A DNA stretch of 18,514 nt from Scybalousia_A sp045221575. Its GTDB lineage: Bacteria > Bacteroidota > Bacteroidia > Bacteroidales > P3. The translations under genes were made by a program, and so were the position numbers. Every line of letters starts with the position of its first letter. The first letter of the stretch is position 1. The stretch spans positions 1 through 18,514 of the forward strand of contig JBGUWU010000027.1 in the NCBI GenBank assembly GCA_045221575.1, in the 5' to 3' direction. Below are positions 1 through 10,200 of the stretch, piece by piece. Below the pieces are notes generated by a model, which made no database searches, was not told the DNA's origin, and saw nothing but the letters and a program-made list of their open reading frames with translations.

Positions 1-1
1 A

Positions 2-37
2 AAAGAGTTGGTTTTAATTTTTTAAAACCAACTCTTT
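2..37 (-). terminator. Intrinsic terminator after the S8 protease operon
   Basis: A perfect 15-bp inverted repeat (arms 2-16 and 23-37) encloses a 6-nt AT loop. Read on the minus strand, the stem ends in a run of T. It lies about 45 bp past the stop codon of the protease gene, where a rho-independent terminator is expected. The stem ends are A/T on both sides, so it could also work in the other direction for a gene to the left of the window. Confidence 0.85.
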
Positions 38-81
38 ATACCCTAAACATCAAGAGTTAAAAAATTAAAACGAAGACTTTT

Positions 82-3000
82 TTATTGCTTTATAAGTTTC
101 TGATAATGAACTTTGTTTTCGCTGTCAAGGATTCTTACAATATATGTTCCGTTCTTTAGGAATGAGATATTGAATTTCTCTGTGTTGTAGAAACTCTTCA
201 ACTCCTTGCCTTGCAAATCCAAGATTGTTATCTCACTTATTTCCTTTGTTCCTTTTACTACTACTTCACTATTTGCAGGATTTGGACTTAGAGTATATTC
301 GTCATTTTGCGAAAGTCCATTTAGGACTTTGACGCTTTCCATCTTATTGTTTATAGCCGTTGTGTCTGAATCTTGGGGTTGCTCAACAATAACTTTTGGA
401 TGAAGATCCGCCTCGACACCTTTAAAGTAAAGCATCTGTTTCGCTACTAAACCAATATTGCTCTCTTTTCCCGACAAGTCAAGAAGTATATCTATTGGAA
501 TATTATACGAGTTTCCGTATTCCTGTATGTATGATGAATATAAACGATAGTCATTCTTCTCTTCTTGGCTCATATCACTTGTGCTTAGCAGACTTTCTGC
601 TGACAGATAGTCCTTTTTATTGATATATGACAAAACTGTTGTTGGTGCTATGCTTGAAGTTTCAATACTTTCCTCTTCTTCGTTTTCTTCTCCGTCTCCA
701 TTTGATAATAGTGGGAAGTTTGGTTCAGTTATATTTCCTATCAATCCGCAACTTGCTCCAGCACTTGCCTGTATTGGAAGAAACTTCATGGAGATATAAT
801 TTGGATTTTCTATACTTCCGTAATAATAGTAAGTTATCGTATTAACGCCATTATTTATAACGTTATTTGTATTATTTGTAAATTTATTTCCTGCTGAAAG
901 ACTTTGAGAACCTTGTATTGATTTTATTCCAGTTACATTATTCAATGGGAATGCAGGAATATCTATTCCTCTCTGACAAGAAGAGAAGGAGTTGCAATTT
1001 AGTTCTAAACCTGTATTTATTCCATAATTCACGCCTAAAGCCTGAAAACCTGAATAAAGATTTACAAAACGGTTTTGCTTTATAAGATTATTATCTGCTC
1101 CGCTTGAGACTATCTGCAAACCCGATGTTGCAAGAAAATTATTAGTGTTACTTGTTCCAAGAAAATCATTTTTCTGTATAGTGAAATTAGTAGAGTTTTG
1201 TGCTACTAAGCCCATACCATGTGCCATTAACTTTACATTAAATGTATTATTAACAACATATAAGTTATCTGTATTCGTTACATATATTCCTTTATCGTTC
1301 TCATCAAAAACAGAGTTTTCTACTTTGCACAATTTGTCGTCTGCTTCTTCTGTACGAATACCGTATGTAAGATTCTCAAAACTTGTATTTTTATATACTG
1401 CAGTTGTTCCACCGTGCCCTGGAATTAAAAGATATTTGTTTATTATATATCCTGCTTGGTTTGTAAGTATGCCGTGTGTTGTCAAGCCTGTTGTTGATGT
1501 TCTCTCATCTTTAAATGTACAGCCTTTGAAATCCACTCCTTTGACTTGATACATGGTTATATGAGATTGTACTGTACTTTCATTGGCAAGCAGGTCATCA
1601 TCCCAAGTAAATGTACAGTTTCTGAAATAGGAGACGTTATTTACATTGCTTCCTTCTCCGTATGACATAAACTCTATGCTACGTCTGTTATTTTTAAAGG
1701 TTGTATTTGTTGCTTTTATTATTCCGCCTGTTTTATTCCAATCACTGTTTTCTCCAATAACACTTATTGCGTCTTTTGCATCACTTATCAAGGCATTATT
1801 CAATTCTACTACTCCTTGATTTGTTTCTGTCTGTGAAAGATTTTTATTTCCCTCAAGTCTTATACCGTCCCAATATTCTCCACAAGCACCAACTATCTCC
1901 CCGCCATTAACAACTAACTTTGCTCCCGGTTCTACGATTATCTTGGATGCTTTCACCATCTTTAAATTAGAACTTACCGTAAGTGTAACACCATTCTTAA
2001 CAATAATCTCTCCATAACCTATCGTTGATGTCGATATTGTTGTGTTTGAAGTTATTTCTCCGTTTAGCAGTGCTGAATTATCGGTATTGCAAGCCATAGC
2101 CAATGCTAATGATACTGCTTTATAGGCATCTACTAAGCCATAACCCATTCTTTCTGACCATATACCACTAGGATGTCCTGGAATATTTGCATATACGTAA
2201 GCAGTAGGATTTGTCTCTGGTTGTATTTTTTGGCATGTTGATTCTATTATATATCTCACCTCACTCTGCGTTAGATTAGGATTAACAGATAAAACCAAAG
2301 CTGCAACTCCTGCAACAAATGGACAAGCAGCAGAAGTACCAGCAAAAGAAGTGTCATAATCACAGCTTGTATATCCATCATTACCAGTCCTATCTGTTGT
2401 ATAAATACCAACACCAGGAGCAACTAAATTCAAATTCCATCCATAATTAGAAAATATCGCACAAGATCCATCTTTATCTATTGCTCCAACTGACAAAACA
2501 TTTGCCAAAGAAGAAGGAAATCCAACTTTACTCTTGGATTTATTGCCTGATGAAAAAACAAAGACACATCCTTTACCGTTGAATGGTTTATTTATACAAA
2601 AATTTATATTGTTTTTCATACACTTAAAAGTACTACCAGAAGAACTCCATGAATTACTAAAGATCCGTACTCCAGTATTTAAAGCATAAACTAAAGAAGC
2701 TGCATATTTGCAGTCAGTAAATGTAAAAGACTGAACAGTCAAAGATTCTGACATTTTAACAGGTATTATTTTGGATTCTGGGGCGACTCCTACGATCCCA
2801 ATATTATTATTTCCTTTTGCTCCAATTATACCTGCGCATGCTGTCCCGTGTTTATCAAGAGAATTATAAGGATTTCCTCCTGTGTGATGTCCTGTAGCAT
2901 CAAAACCTCCATAGATATTGTCTACTAAATCTGGATGATTCTTTTGTACCCCAGTATCAAATACAGCAACCCTAATATTTTCACCCTTTGTTATTTCCCA

Positions 3001-3645
3001 TGCTTTCTGTATATTTATATTAGCATAATGATTCTCGTCTAAAGCCCACTGATTTGGATAATATTCATCATCAAACTCCACTGCTGAACAAGATTCTATT
3101 AACCTTATAAAAGAGGGTTCTATTGCAATTAGATTTTTGTTGTCATTATTGTTTGTTGTAAGTGCAAAAAGTTCCATTGTGGAAATATTAGGTATTGTTA
3201 TAATGTAATTCATTAATCCTGCTACATTAACAGTATCGTAAGTATAGCTATACCCTGATAAAACATTGTTTACTATACTATCATGTTCCGCTTGTATCAT
3301 CAAAGTATTATGGGTTAATTGTATGGTGCTGTCTTCATACATCAATACAGGTTCTATAAAAGAGAAAACATTATTAAACATAGAATCTACAATATGTTTT
3401 CTTTGTAAAAATGTAGATCCTGTAATATTCTGTATTGATACAATAGCACTTGTATCAGTGATTTGAGAAACAAGTCTAATTAATCCTGAATCTATTAGAT
3501 TCTCTACACTTGTATTATAAGATACATAATAATCCTCCGTTACTTCAAAGGATATTGTATCATTATCTTGAATATAATACATTACCTCTTGTGCTGATAA
3601 GTTAAGACTTATCAAACATATAATCATAATAAATACTCTTTTCAT
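82..3645 (-). CDS. Secreted subtilisin-family (S8) protease with beta-helix and T9SS sorting domain
   Basis: This 1187-residue protein is a predicted secreted serine endopeptidase. A signal peptide (about 1-18, ending LSAQ) is followed by a propeptide-like region (about 20-190) that resembles the inhibitor I9 type. The S8 catalytic domain (about 195-515) has a complete triad: D230 in VAVFDTG, H266 in HGTACAG and S438 in GTSAACPFVAG, with N368 in SSGN as the likely oxyanion residue. Residues about 530-970 are Asn-rich repeats typical of a right-handed parallel beta-helix (for example YVVNNTF and KNTSFENL). An acidic stretch (about 985-993) and a helical region (about 1000-1085) precede a T9SS type A C-terminal domain (about 1116-1187: LSPNPANSEVVV, then KNGTYIVRI, ending KLIKQ). 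The protein should therefore cross the inner membrane by Sec and the outer membrane by the T9SS. The gene starts 2 bp after the lipoprotein stop and is probably translated from the same mRNA. The substrate is unknown; the beta-helix may bind carbohydrate or protein (inference). Confidence 0.93.
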   Translation of the reverse strand: MKRVFIMIICLISLNLSAQEVMYYIQDNDTISFEVTEDYYVSYNTSVENLIDSGLIRLVSQITDTSAIVSIQNITGSTFLQRKHIVDSMFNNVFSFIEPVLMYEDSTIQLTHNTLMIQAEHDSIVNNVLSGYSYTYDTVNVAGLMNYIITIPNISTMELFALTTNNNDNKNLIAIEPSFIRLIESCSAVEFDDEYYPNQWALDENHYANINIQKAWEITKGENIRVAVFDTGVQKNHPDLVDNIYGGFDATGHHTGGNPYNSLDKHGTACAGIIGAKGNNNIGIVGVAPESKIIPVKMSESLTVQSFTFTDCKYAASLVYALNTGVRIFSNSWSSSGSTFKCMKNNINFCINKPFNGKGCVFVFSSGNKSKSKVGFPSSLANVLSVGAIDKDGSCAIFSNYGWNLNLVAPGVGIYTTDRTGNDGYTSCDYDTSFAGTSAACPFVAGVAALVLSVNPNLTQSEVRYIIESTCQKIQPETNPTAYVYANIPGHPSGIWSERMGYGLVDAYKAVSLALAMACNTDNSALLNGEITSNTTISTSTIGYGEIIVKNGVTLTVSSNLKMVKASKIIVEPGAKLVVNGGEIVGACGEYWDGIRLEGNKNLSQTETNQGVVELNNALISDAKDAISVIGENSDWNKTGGIIKATNTTFKNNRRSIEFMSYGEGSNVNNVSYFRNCTFTWDDDLLANESTVQSHITMYQVKGVDFKGCTFKDERTSTTGLTTHGILTNQAGYIINKYLLIPGHGGTTAVYKNTSFENLTYGIRTEEADDKLCKVENSVFDENDKGIYVTNTDNLYVVNNTFNVKLMAHGMGLVAQNSTNFTIQKNDFLGTSNTNNFLATSGLQIVSSGADNNLIKQNRFVNLYSGFQALGVNYGINTGLELNCNSFSSCQRGIDIPAFPLNNVTGIKSIQGSQSLSAGNKFTNNTNNVINNGVNTITYYYYGSIENPNYISMKFLPIQASAGASCGLIGNITEPNFPLLSNGDGEENEEEESIETSSIAPTTVLSYINKKDYLSAESLLSTSDMSQEEKNDYRLYSSYIQEYGNSYNIPIDILLDLSGKESNIGLVAKQMLYFKGVEADLHPKVIVEQPQDSDTTAINNKMESVKVLNGLSQNDEYTLSPNPANSEVVVKGTKEISEITILDLQGKELKSFYNTEKFNISFLKNGTYIVRILDSENKVHYQKLIKQ

Positions 3646-3647
3646 AA

Positions 3648-4064
3648 TTATTCGTGTATTTTTATATTTTTAACTATTATATCGTAGACAAGACCTGTCG
3701 TCATACCCTCAAATTCTTTAAAGTCCAAAGTTAAATCTAATCTGATCTTATTCTCAATAACAAACTCTTCAGATAGCCCAACTTTTTTTAGTAAAGACCT
3801 CATTGTTTCAACATTACAAACAATGTAATCAACAATATCTTCATTGGGGTCTTTAAACCAATAATAATTCTTTTCGTTTACTTCTAAAATGCAACCAGCT
3901 ACATGGACATTCCTTTCTATTATCGGACCTTTACATGAATAACATTCAAAAGAGTTCGGATCACAATTTTCGTCATCATCACTGCAACTGACGGTTACTA
4001 AACCTAAACTTACTACTGCAAAGAATAGAAATAGTATCTTTGCTAAAACACTTTTTCTGCTCAT
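3648..4064 (-). CDS. Small predicted lipoprotein, function unknown
   Basis: This gene encodes 138 residues from the ATG at 4064. The N-terminus is a lipoprotein signal: a basic start (MSRKSVLAK), a hydrophobic core, then LVTVSC, with the Cys at residue 27 as the likely lipidated residue, followed by an acidic SDDDEN linker. The mature part begins with a Cys-rich segment (CDPNSFECYSCKGP), which may form disulfides, and ends in alternating beta-like segments (TGLVYDIIVKNIKIHE). I do not recognise the family. An in-frame GTG at 4091 would add nine residues, but it falls at or next to the predicted transcription start and lengthens the signal unnaturally, so ATG is preferred. The stop is only 2 bp before the S8 protease start, so the two genes are probably cotranscribed and perhaps translationally coupled. 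A role as inhibitor, anchor or export partner of the protease is speculation from context. Confidence 0.8.
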   Translation of the reverse strand: MSRKSVLAKILFLFFAVVSLGLVTVSCSDDDENCDPNSFECYSCKGPIIERNVHVAGCILEVNEKNYYWFKDPNEDIVDYIVCNVETMRSLLKKVGLSEEFVIENKIRLDLTLDFKEFEGMTTGLVYDIIVKNIKIHE

Positions 4065-4096
4065 TTTTTTCTGTTTTTTTAAAAATTTCACTTTTG

Positions 4097-4128
4097 CGAA
4101 TTTATGAAATTATTTTGAAATAACAAAA
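4097..4128 (-). promoter_or_regulatory. Candidate Bacteroidota promoter of the lipoprotein-protease operon
   Basis: On the minus strand, TTTTG (4124-4128) is followed after 19 nt by TAAATTCG (4097-4104). This matches the Bacteroidota -33/-7 pattern (TTTG, then TAnnTTTG) with one mismatch in the -7 box. Transcription would begin near 4090, leaving a leader of about 27 nt before the ATG at 4064. Background A/T richness makes a chance match possible. Confidence 0.45.
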
Positions 4129-4154
4129 TAATTAGAATGAAAATAAACAAAAAA

Positions 4155-4182
4155 AGCAACTTCCTTTCGAAAGGAAGTTGCT
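4155..4182 (-). terminator. Intrinsic terminator after the giant surface-protein gene
   Basis: A perfect 28-bp palindrome (each arm reads AGCAACTTCCTTT toward the centre) folds into a 12-bp stem with a TCGA tetraloop. It lies about 36 bp past the stop codon of the giant gene and is followed on the minus strand by a run of six T. It separates the giant gene from the lipoprotein-protease operon. Because it is symmetrical it could also stop plus-strand transcription if flanking T runs allow. Confidence 0.9.
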
Positions 4183-4218
4183 AAATTTTATTCATAAGAA
4201 TTGTGTTGGTAGAATTCA

Positions 4219-7200
4219 CTACCTAACAATTATCATCTTTCTGACTTGTTTTTCTCTTCTATATTCCATTGTGTAGTAATAAACACCCTCTGGCAAATCT
4301 TTTGAATCAAAGTGAATAGTATGTTTTCCACTTTGATAATAATCAGATTGAGAATATACTACTTGTCCAATGGTGTTAGTAATATAGAATTTAACATTGT
4401 CGGATTGAGGTATTGTAAATGTAATATCAGTTTGTTTGTCATAAGGGTTTGGAACGTTTTGTTCTAATACAAATCCACTTTCATTAGCAACAACATCTTC
4501 TAAACCAACAAAGGATTTAACTTGATAGATTCTTGTAGTGTCATTCCAATGATGCCAATCGTTTGGATAATCTAACCATGCCACAATATCATATTGTCCA
4601 TTTTCAGATTTTGGTATTCTATTGGAGAATGTCATATATTGTCTTATGTTTGGATTAGGTTCATCAAATTCCCAATTAAATGTCTGAGTAACCACATTAG
4701 CCCAATCTCCATTGATAACATAGTGAGCTGTCACCATAGTATTACCTCCAAGCGTTCCATTATTATGTCCTATAAGCTGAACAAGACAATCTTCTGCCAC
4801 TGTTTCCTCAATGAAGATAGTATCTGCAAATCCATCGGTATAACCTATCATTAATGTGCAAGTAGTATCATTAGATAGATTAACCTCATTTGGAACTACA
4901 ACATAAGCACAGATACTTTGATAAACTCTACGAGGAAGCTTTTGTGTGAAATAATGATAGCCGTATGTACCTGCAGGCAGTATGCTTCCAAGTCTATAAG
5001 TCTCTTCTACCTTATTGTTAATATTTCCATCATAGTAGTATCCTACTGTTATATCACCAATACCTATAGAAGAACGGTTTAGGAATGCAAGTTGAATGCC
5101 TATAGTATTTGGATCTCTATCATCTATGGTTATATATCTTGCTTCTATATCTTGAGTGTAAGAAGAGCCTTGAAGACGTTTATAAAGAGTATCGTTATCG
5201 TGGTAGTAATCTCCTTCCAAACTTGACCATACTTTAAGATTTACTGAACCATAAGAAGCATGATAACGTTGATTGAAACGATAGATATATTCATCACCAT
5301 TATACAGAGGAGGGTTGAAATTAATTACTTCATCAACTTGAGTAGAACCTGTTATAAAGTATGACACAGGTAGCTGAGTTATTGGTTCCAAACCATAGTT
5401 ACGAATACGTATTGCTATCTCCACATCATCATTAGAAACAATCTGTTCGGTTGGTTGTTCAATAGCTATGATAGCGGCGTCTTTTTGCAATGGTCCAATA
5501 ACGATGTTTGCCCATGCGGTATCGTTTTCTGTATATAAATCAACAGGATTCAAACGAGTAAATGAGACAATTGAGAATGGATCTGGCATTGCTACATCAA
5601 GATAATGTCCTGTTTGGAATGTATAAATAGTATCTCCTCCTGGTGCAATACCATTTTCTGAATAAGATACGTCTTCACATGTTGGAATATGCATATCTTC
5701 GGACATATAGCAAACACGATAAGAAGAAAGTATTCCACGACCATAGTTATGAACAGTAACCTTAGGATAGAACAACTGTCCATAGTTTGGTAGAATAGAA
5801 GGAGCTAATTCAACATAGGTTACACCTGCATCTTGGTCTCTAAGTCCTTTAAATAATTGGAAGTCATCTATTGCAACACCATCAGATGTTGTACCAGAAC
5901 CTGAAGTAAAGATAAATCTAAACTGAGCTTTTGTACCCATATTAGTTAGTAAGTGATCTAAAGAATAAGCTACTCGTGTCCAACCAGTATTACTTGTTCC
6001 GGTGAAACCATTTTGTCCTCCATACCAACGTTGTCCGTATGGAACACCTTCTAAGGTATCACCTGATATTATCTGCCATTGACCTTGATAGTCCATATAT
6101 TCAACAGTCATTGTAGCAGAACCCATAGCTCTGTAAAGCATAAAGGCAAGAGTATCTGGCTTGATAAGTTCTATATTAAATACAGGAGTATAAAGAATAC
6201 TTGTATTGTTCTTTGGATACTTACCATTTAGATTAGTCTTCCAACAATATGGATAAGAGTAAGCCTCTGTTATCTTTGAATTACTGTCTGCATTAGGTAT
6301 TCCTAACTCCCAACAGTTACTTGGCTTTGTTACGTTTATTTCGTATGCATAGAAGTCATCATTAAGCACCATTTGATTATCAAAATCTTCTGTATAGGTA
6401 ATGTCGTATGTTTTGAAACGGAAGATATTTGCTGCAACAGTATCATCAAGATTGTAAGTATCTCCTGGCAGTTGAACATACGCACGGAAAGAAGTGCTAC
6501 CATAACCTGCGTTAATAGTTCCAAGTGTTACCTCCTCAGCATGCGAAGTTGAAAGATTGCCCGACCAGTTGAAAGGAGTCTGTTCTTCATCATTAATAAA
6601 CCAATGTATATTAGCAGATGTCATTGTATTATGTCCAGCGTTCTTCATCATAACCTTGATAGTCTGCTGTTCTGTTGTTTGGAAGACTTCTGAAGGAGAA
6701 GTAAAACGTAATAGTTGAGCGTTGTTATCCTCCATTGGAAGTATATTTAGTAGATAGTCTTCTATCTCACCTTTAGAAATACTCATATTGGCATCACCTG
6801 CATCAAACACATGCTTGCTATCTTCTTGTGAAAGAATGATACGCATACGAGTCTTTCCTCCTATAACATTAGTAGGAACTGTAATAGGAATAATGTTAGT
6901 CGTTTCTGTTTTTAGAACGGTGTCAGAATAAACTAACTCCCAATTTGGATAGTGATTAGTGTAAAATACTACAGAATCATCGCCCTCAAATGCTCCGTTT
7001 CTATTCCAATCTATATAAACCTTCATCCAACCAGAGTGGAACAAACCTGCCTCCATAGAAGAAGCATTTTGATGTTGAACAATAAGGGTATCGGTAATTC
7101 CTTTAAACAATATTGCTGGTTCAACGGTTTGTGTAAAGTTAGAATAGGTGTCATCTCCTGCTATTGTAGTGTTATCCAAATTAGCGAACTGAACACGAGT

Positions 7201-10200
7201 TATATCCATAGAAGAAGCTTCTGTTACAGTTGGTGTTGGGTACTGCGTACTTCCATTTCTTGGTTTTACCAAACGATAGTCTGAGGTATCATTTAAATGA
7301 GTTGCATCACCATCTGCATCTACCCAAGCACGTATTCTGTATGTTTTACTTGGATCAGAAACATCAGCAAGAGTGGTGAATGAATATACATACTGTTGAT
7401 CTGGAAGAATGGTTGCATTGCAAGTCTCTGTAACTATAGTAGGCTCTGCTGTAGTAGAAGTAGCAATAGAATAACTTATATTAAATCCTGTTGCTGGTTG
7501 ATTACCATAATTAACAATAAGGAATTTAACTGTATCTTCTTCCATATAAACGCTACCATCATTTGTTGTTAATTCTTGATCAAGATGAGAACCTGAATTT
7601 AGACCTCCAGCCCAAGTAAATGTTGTAGTAAGAGTATGAAGAGGAGCAGTTACTCTAAGAGCTGCCATATCTACAGGCTGACGATCTTTAACCACTACCT
7701 TAACCTCTGTGTAGAAACTTTCACAAGGATAAGTACCTGTTAGATTAACTCTTGTATAATAAATAGAATCAGCAAAAACTCTATCAGCAGTAGTGTATGG
7801 AGTATATCCTCCTAAACTATTACTATAAGTTGCAGTGTAGAATGGATCTGCTTGCAAACTGTCGGTAAACCATTTTATTGCAAGATGTCCTATTTGAGTA
7901 GCAGAAGGATGTCCTATTGTACCATAGAATACTGTATCGTTCAAAGCTGTTGGAGCAGGAGGAGAAACACGAGAGTTTATAGTTATAAAGTTTGAAGTAT
8001 CGTTAGTTTGAAGGTGGTCTTTTGCAAAAGTAATATATGAACGTACTTTCCATGTTGTATCTGATGTTCCTAAAGGATAGAAATTTGCTGTCTGAGCAAA
8101 AGTATATCCTATTTGAACATTGTGTTGAATTGAGTCATAAGAAATACCATTATAGTTATAAGGTAAGTGTAGTTGTTCTGTTATTGACATATCAGGACGA
8201 TTTTCTACCTCATAGGTTACATATACTGTATCTGTAGAATGAATTGCTTTTACTCCAACATTCTTTATTTGAACTGTTATTGGTTGATCAAACAATTTAC
8301 ATCTTTCTGTTATGTTTTCTGTCTTCACTAATTGTAGATTGTAAGCAGGAATAACTTTTACAGCAACATTTGATGTGTCATTCAATGGATCTTCATCGTC
8401 TTCTATTATTGTATAGACTTCTAAATAGAAAGGATCAGTCATTGGGTCATTAAGCTCTGCTGTAAATGTACCTGTAAAGTTGAAATCTACCTCGTCCATA
8501 GAAGTAAGCATACCTGTAAATGTTTCACTCAAAGTTGCAATAGGAGTAGCATCTTCTTGATGATGTTTTAGTTTTGCCACAATATTTAAAGAAGTAATAC
8601 TATAATTACCAAAGTTCTTAATTCTTACACTAACTGGTATTTGGTCTCCCTCTATATAATCGGTAGTAGAAAGAGGAATATTAATCTCAGTAACACCAGC
8701 ATCATAGTCATTACGTAACAATTCGTATGCTCCTATTGTTGGTCCTGGAGCAATTGGACGATTGTGGTTAAGAATATCCTTGCTTATTCCTTCTATTGTT
8801 ACACCAGCGTTAGCAATATCTGTTGGATAAAGAATAGAAAGAATAGAATCATTGGTAAATGGGTTAGCAACAGCAAATGAACTTGCGTCCATATTGTTGG
8901 CTGCTTTCAATGCTGTTAGGTCTGCAATATTAGCAGCCCAATAAGCAAACTTAGCTCCATTTACTGCATAGTTGTTGTTATTAGAAATGCTAACAGTGTT
9001 TATTTTCTCTACATAATAAGCAAAACCTTTAGCAGAATTGTCAAGGTTGTTATTTCTTACAATAACATTACTTGAACCTTTACCCACCTTTAGAGAAATA
9101 GATGATGGACTGTTAGTACTTGAAGCCATATTTACTGTATTGAAATAAAGGCTAACATAAGAAGAAGTATCCACTTCTATACCTAAAGAGTTAATACCTG
9201 AGCTTGTTGTTCCCTTTATAGATATTGAGTTATTGAATACCATCAAAGGAGTAAGGGCTGTAAAGTTAGAAGCCTTTACTTCTATACCTTGACGTACCTT
9301 TGTGCCATTAACCATATAAATATTATTGCCTTCTATACGAGAATCACCAGCTACTTTTCTAAATGATATTGCTTTTCCTAACTCTGTTGATGCTTGTTGT
9401 CTTATTGTATTTTTAACTATTTGAACATTATCATAAGAAGCAATTGCTATTGAGTTTGAACTTGCACCCCAGAACCAACAAGAATTAACACTTAAACCAG
9501 AAGATTCATTAGACTCTGTAATTAAGGCAGAAGTCAATTGAATTTTACCTCCATAAAGAGAGTCATTTAGAAATTCTATATTAGTGTTTCTTCCTCTTAG
9601 ATTAACAAGAGTTGTTGTTGTTCCTGTTGTGGTAAATTTAACTCCTTCAAAACTTATGTTATTGGAGTTATTTATATCCATAAGAGTTATATTACCAGAA
9701 GTTTTAAACTCTATGTTTTTAAATATAATATACTCCGCATCATCAAGCAAGATACCTTCTGTTGTATTTACATTGATTTTTGGCATCGCTGATGGATTAG
9801 CAGCTTGGAATGTTATAGTATTTTCTTCTGAAACACCTTGAATACTTGGAATTGTAAATCTTTCTGTATAGTTTCCATTAGCAACGTTGAATACAATAGG
9901 ACCACAGACTCCTGATACTGCCAAATCTTGTATTGCAGCAGAAATAGAAGAATAGTCTGCTGTAGGAGAGTTTGCAGCAATAGTGTATGTTGTAGCAGAA
10001 GAAGAATTACCAACACAAATGTTTATTGGTAGTCTTATTGTGTCATTAGAATGGATATTATCACAATCCTTTACTACTACTGCAGTAAGAGTCAATGCTC
10101 CTGGAGTAAAGGTGTGGTTATCTATAATAACTGTTGTAGAATCGCCACTTGCAAGATTACCTGTCCAAGAATAAGAAGTAGATGGAGTTGCAACATTACC

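Noticed and set aside
4065..4091. GTG start at 4091 for the lipoprotein, adding nine residues
   Set aside because: The ATG at 4064 gives a more typical lipoprotein signal, and the predicted transcription start near 4090 would leave no leader for the GTG.
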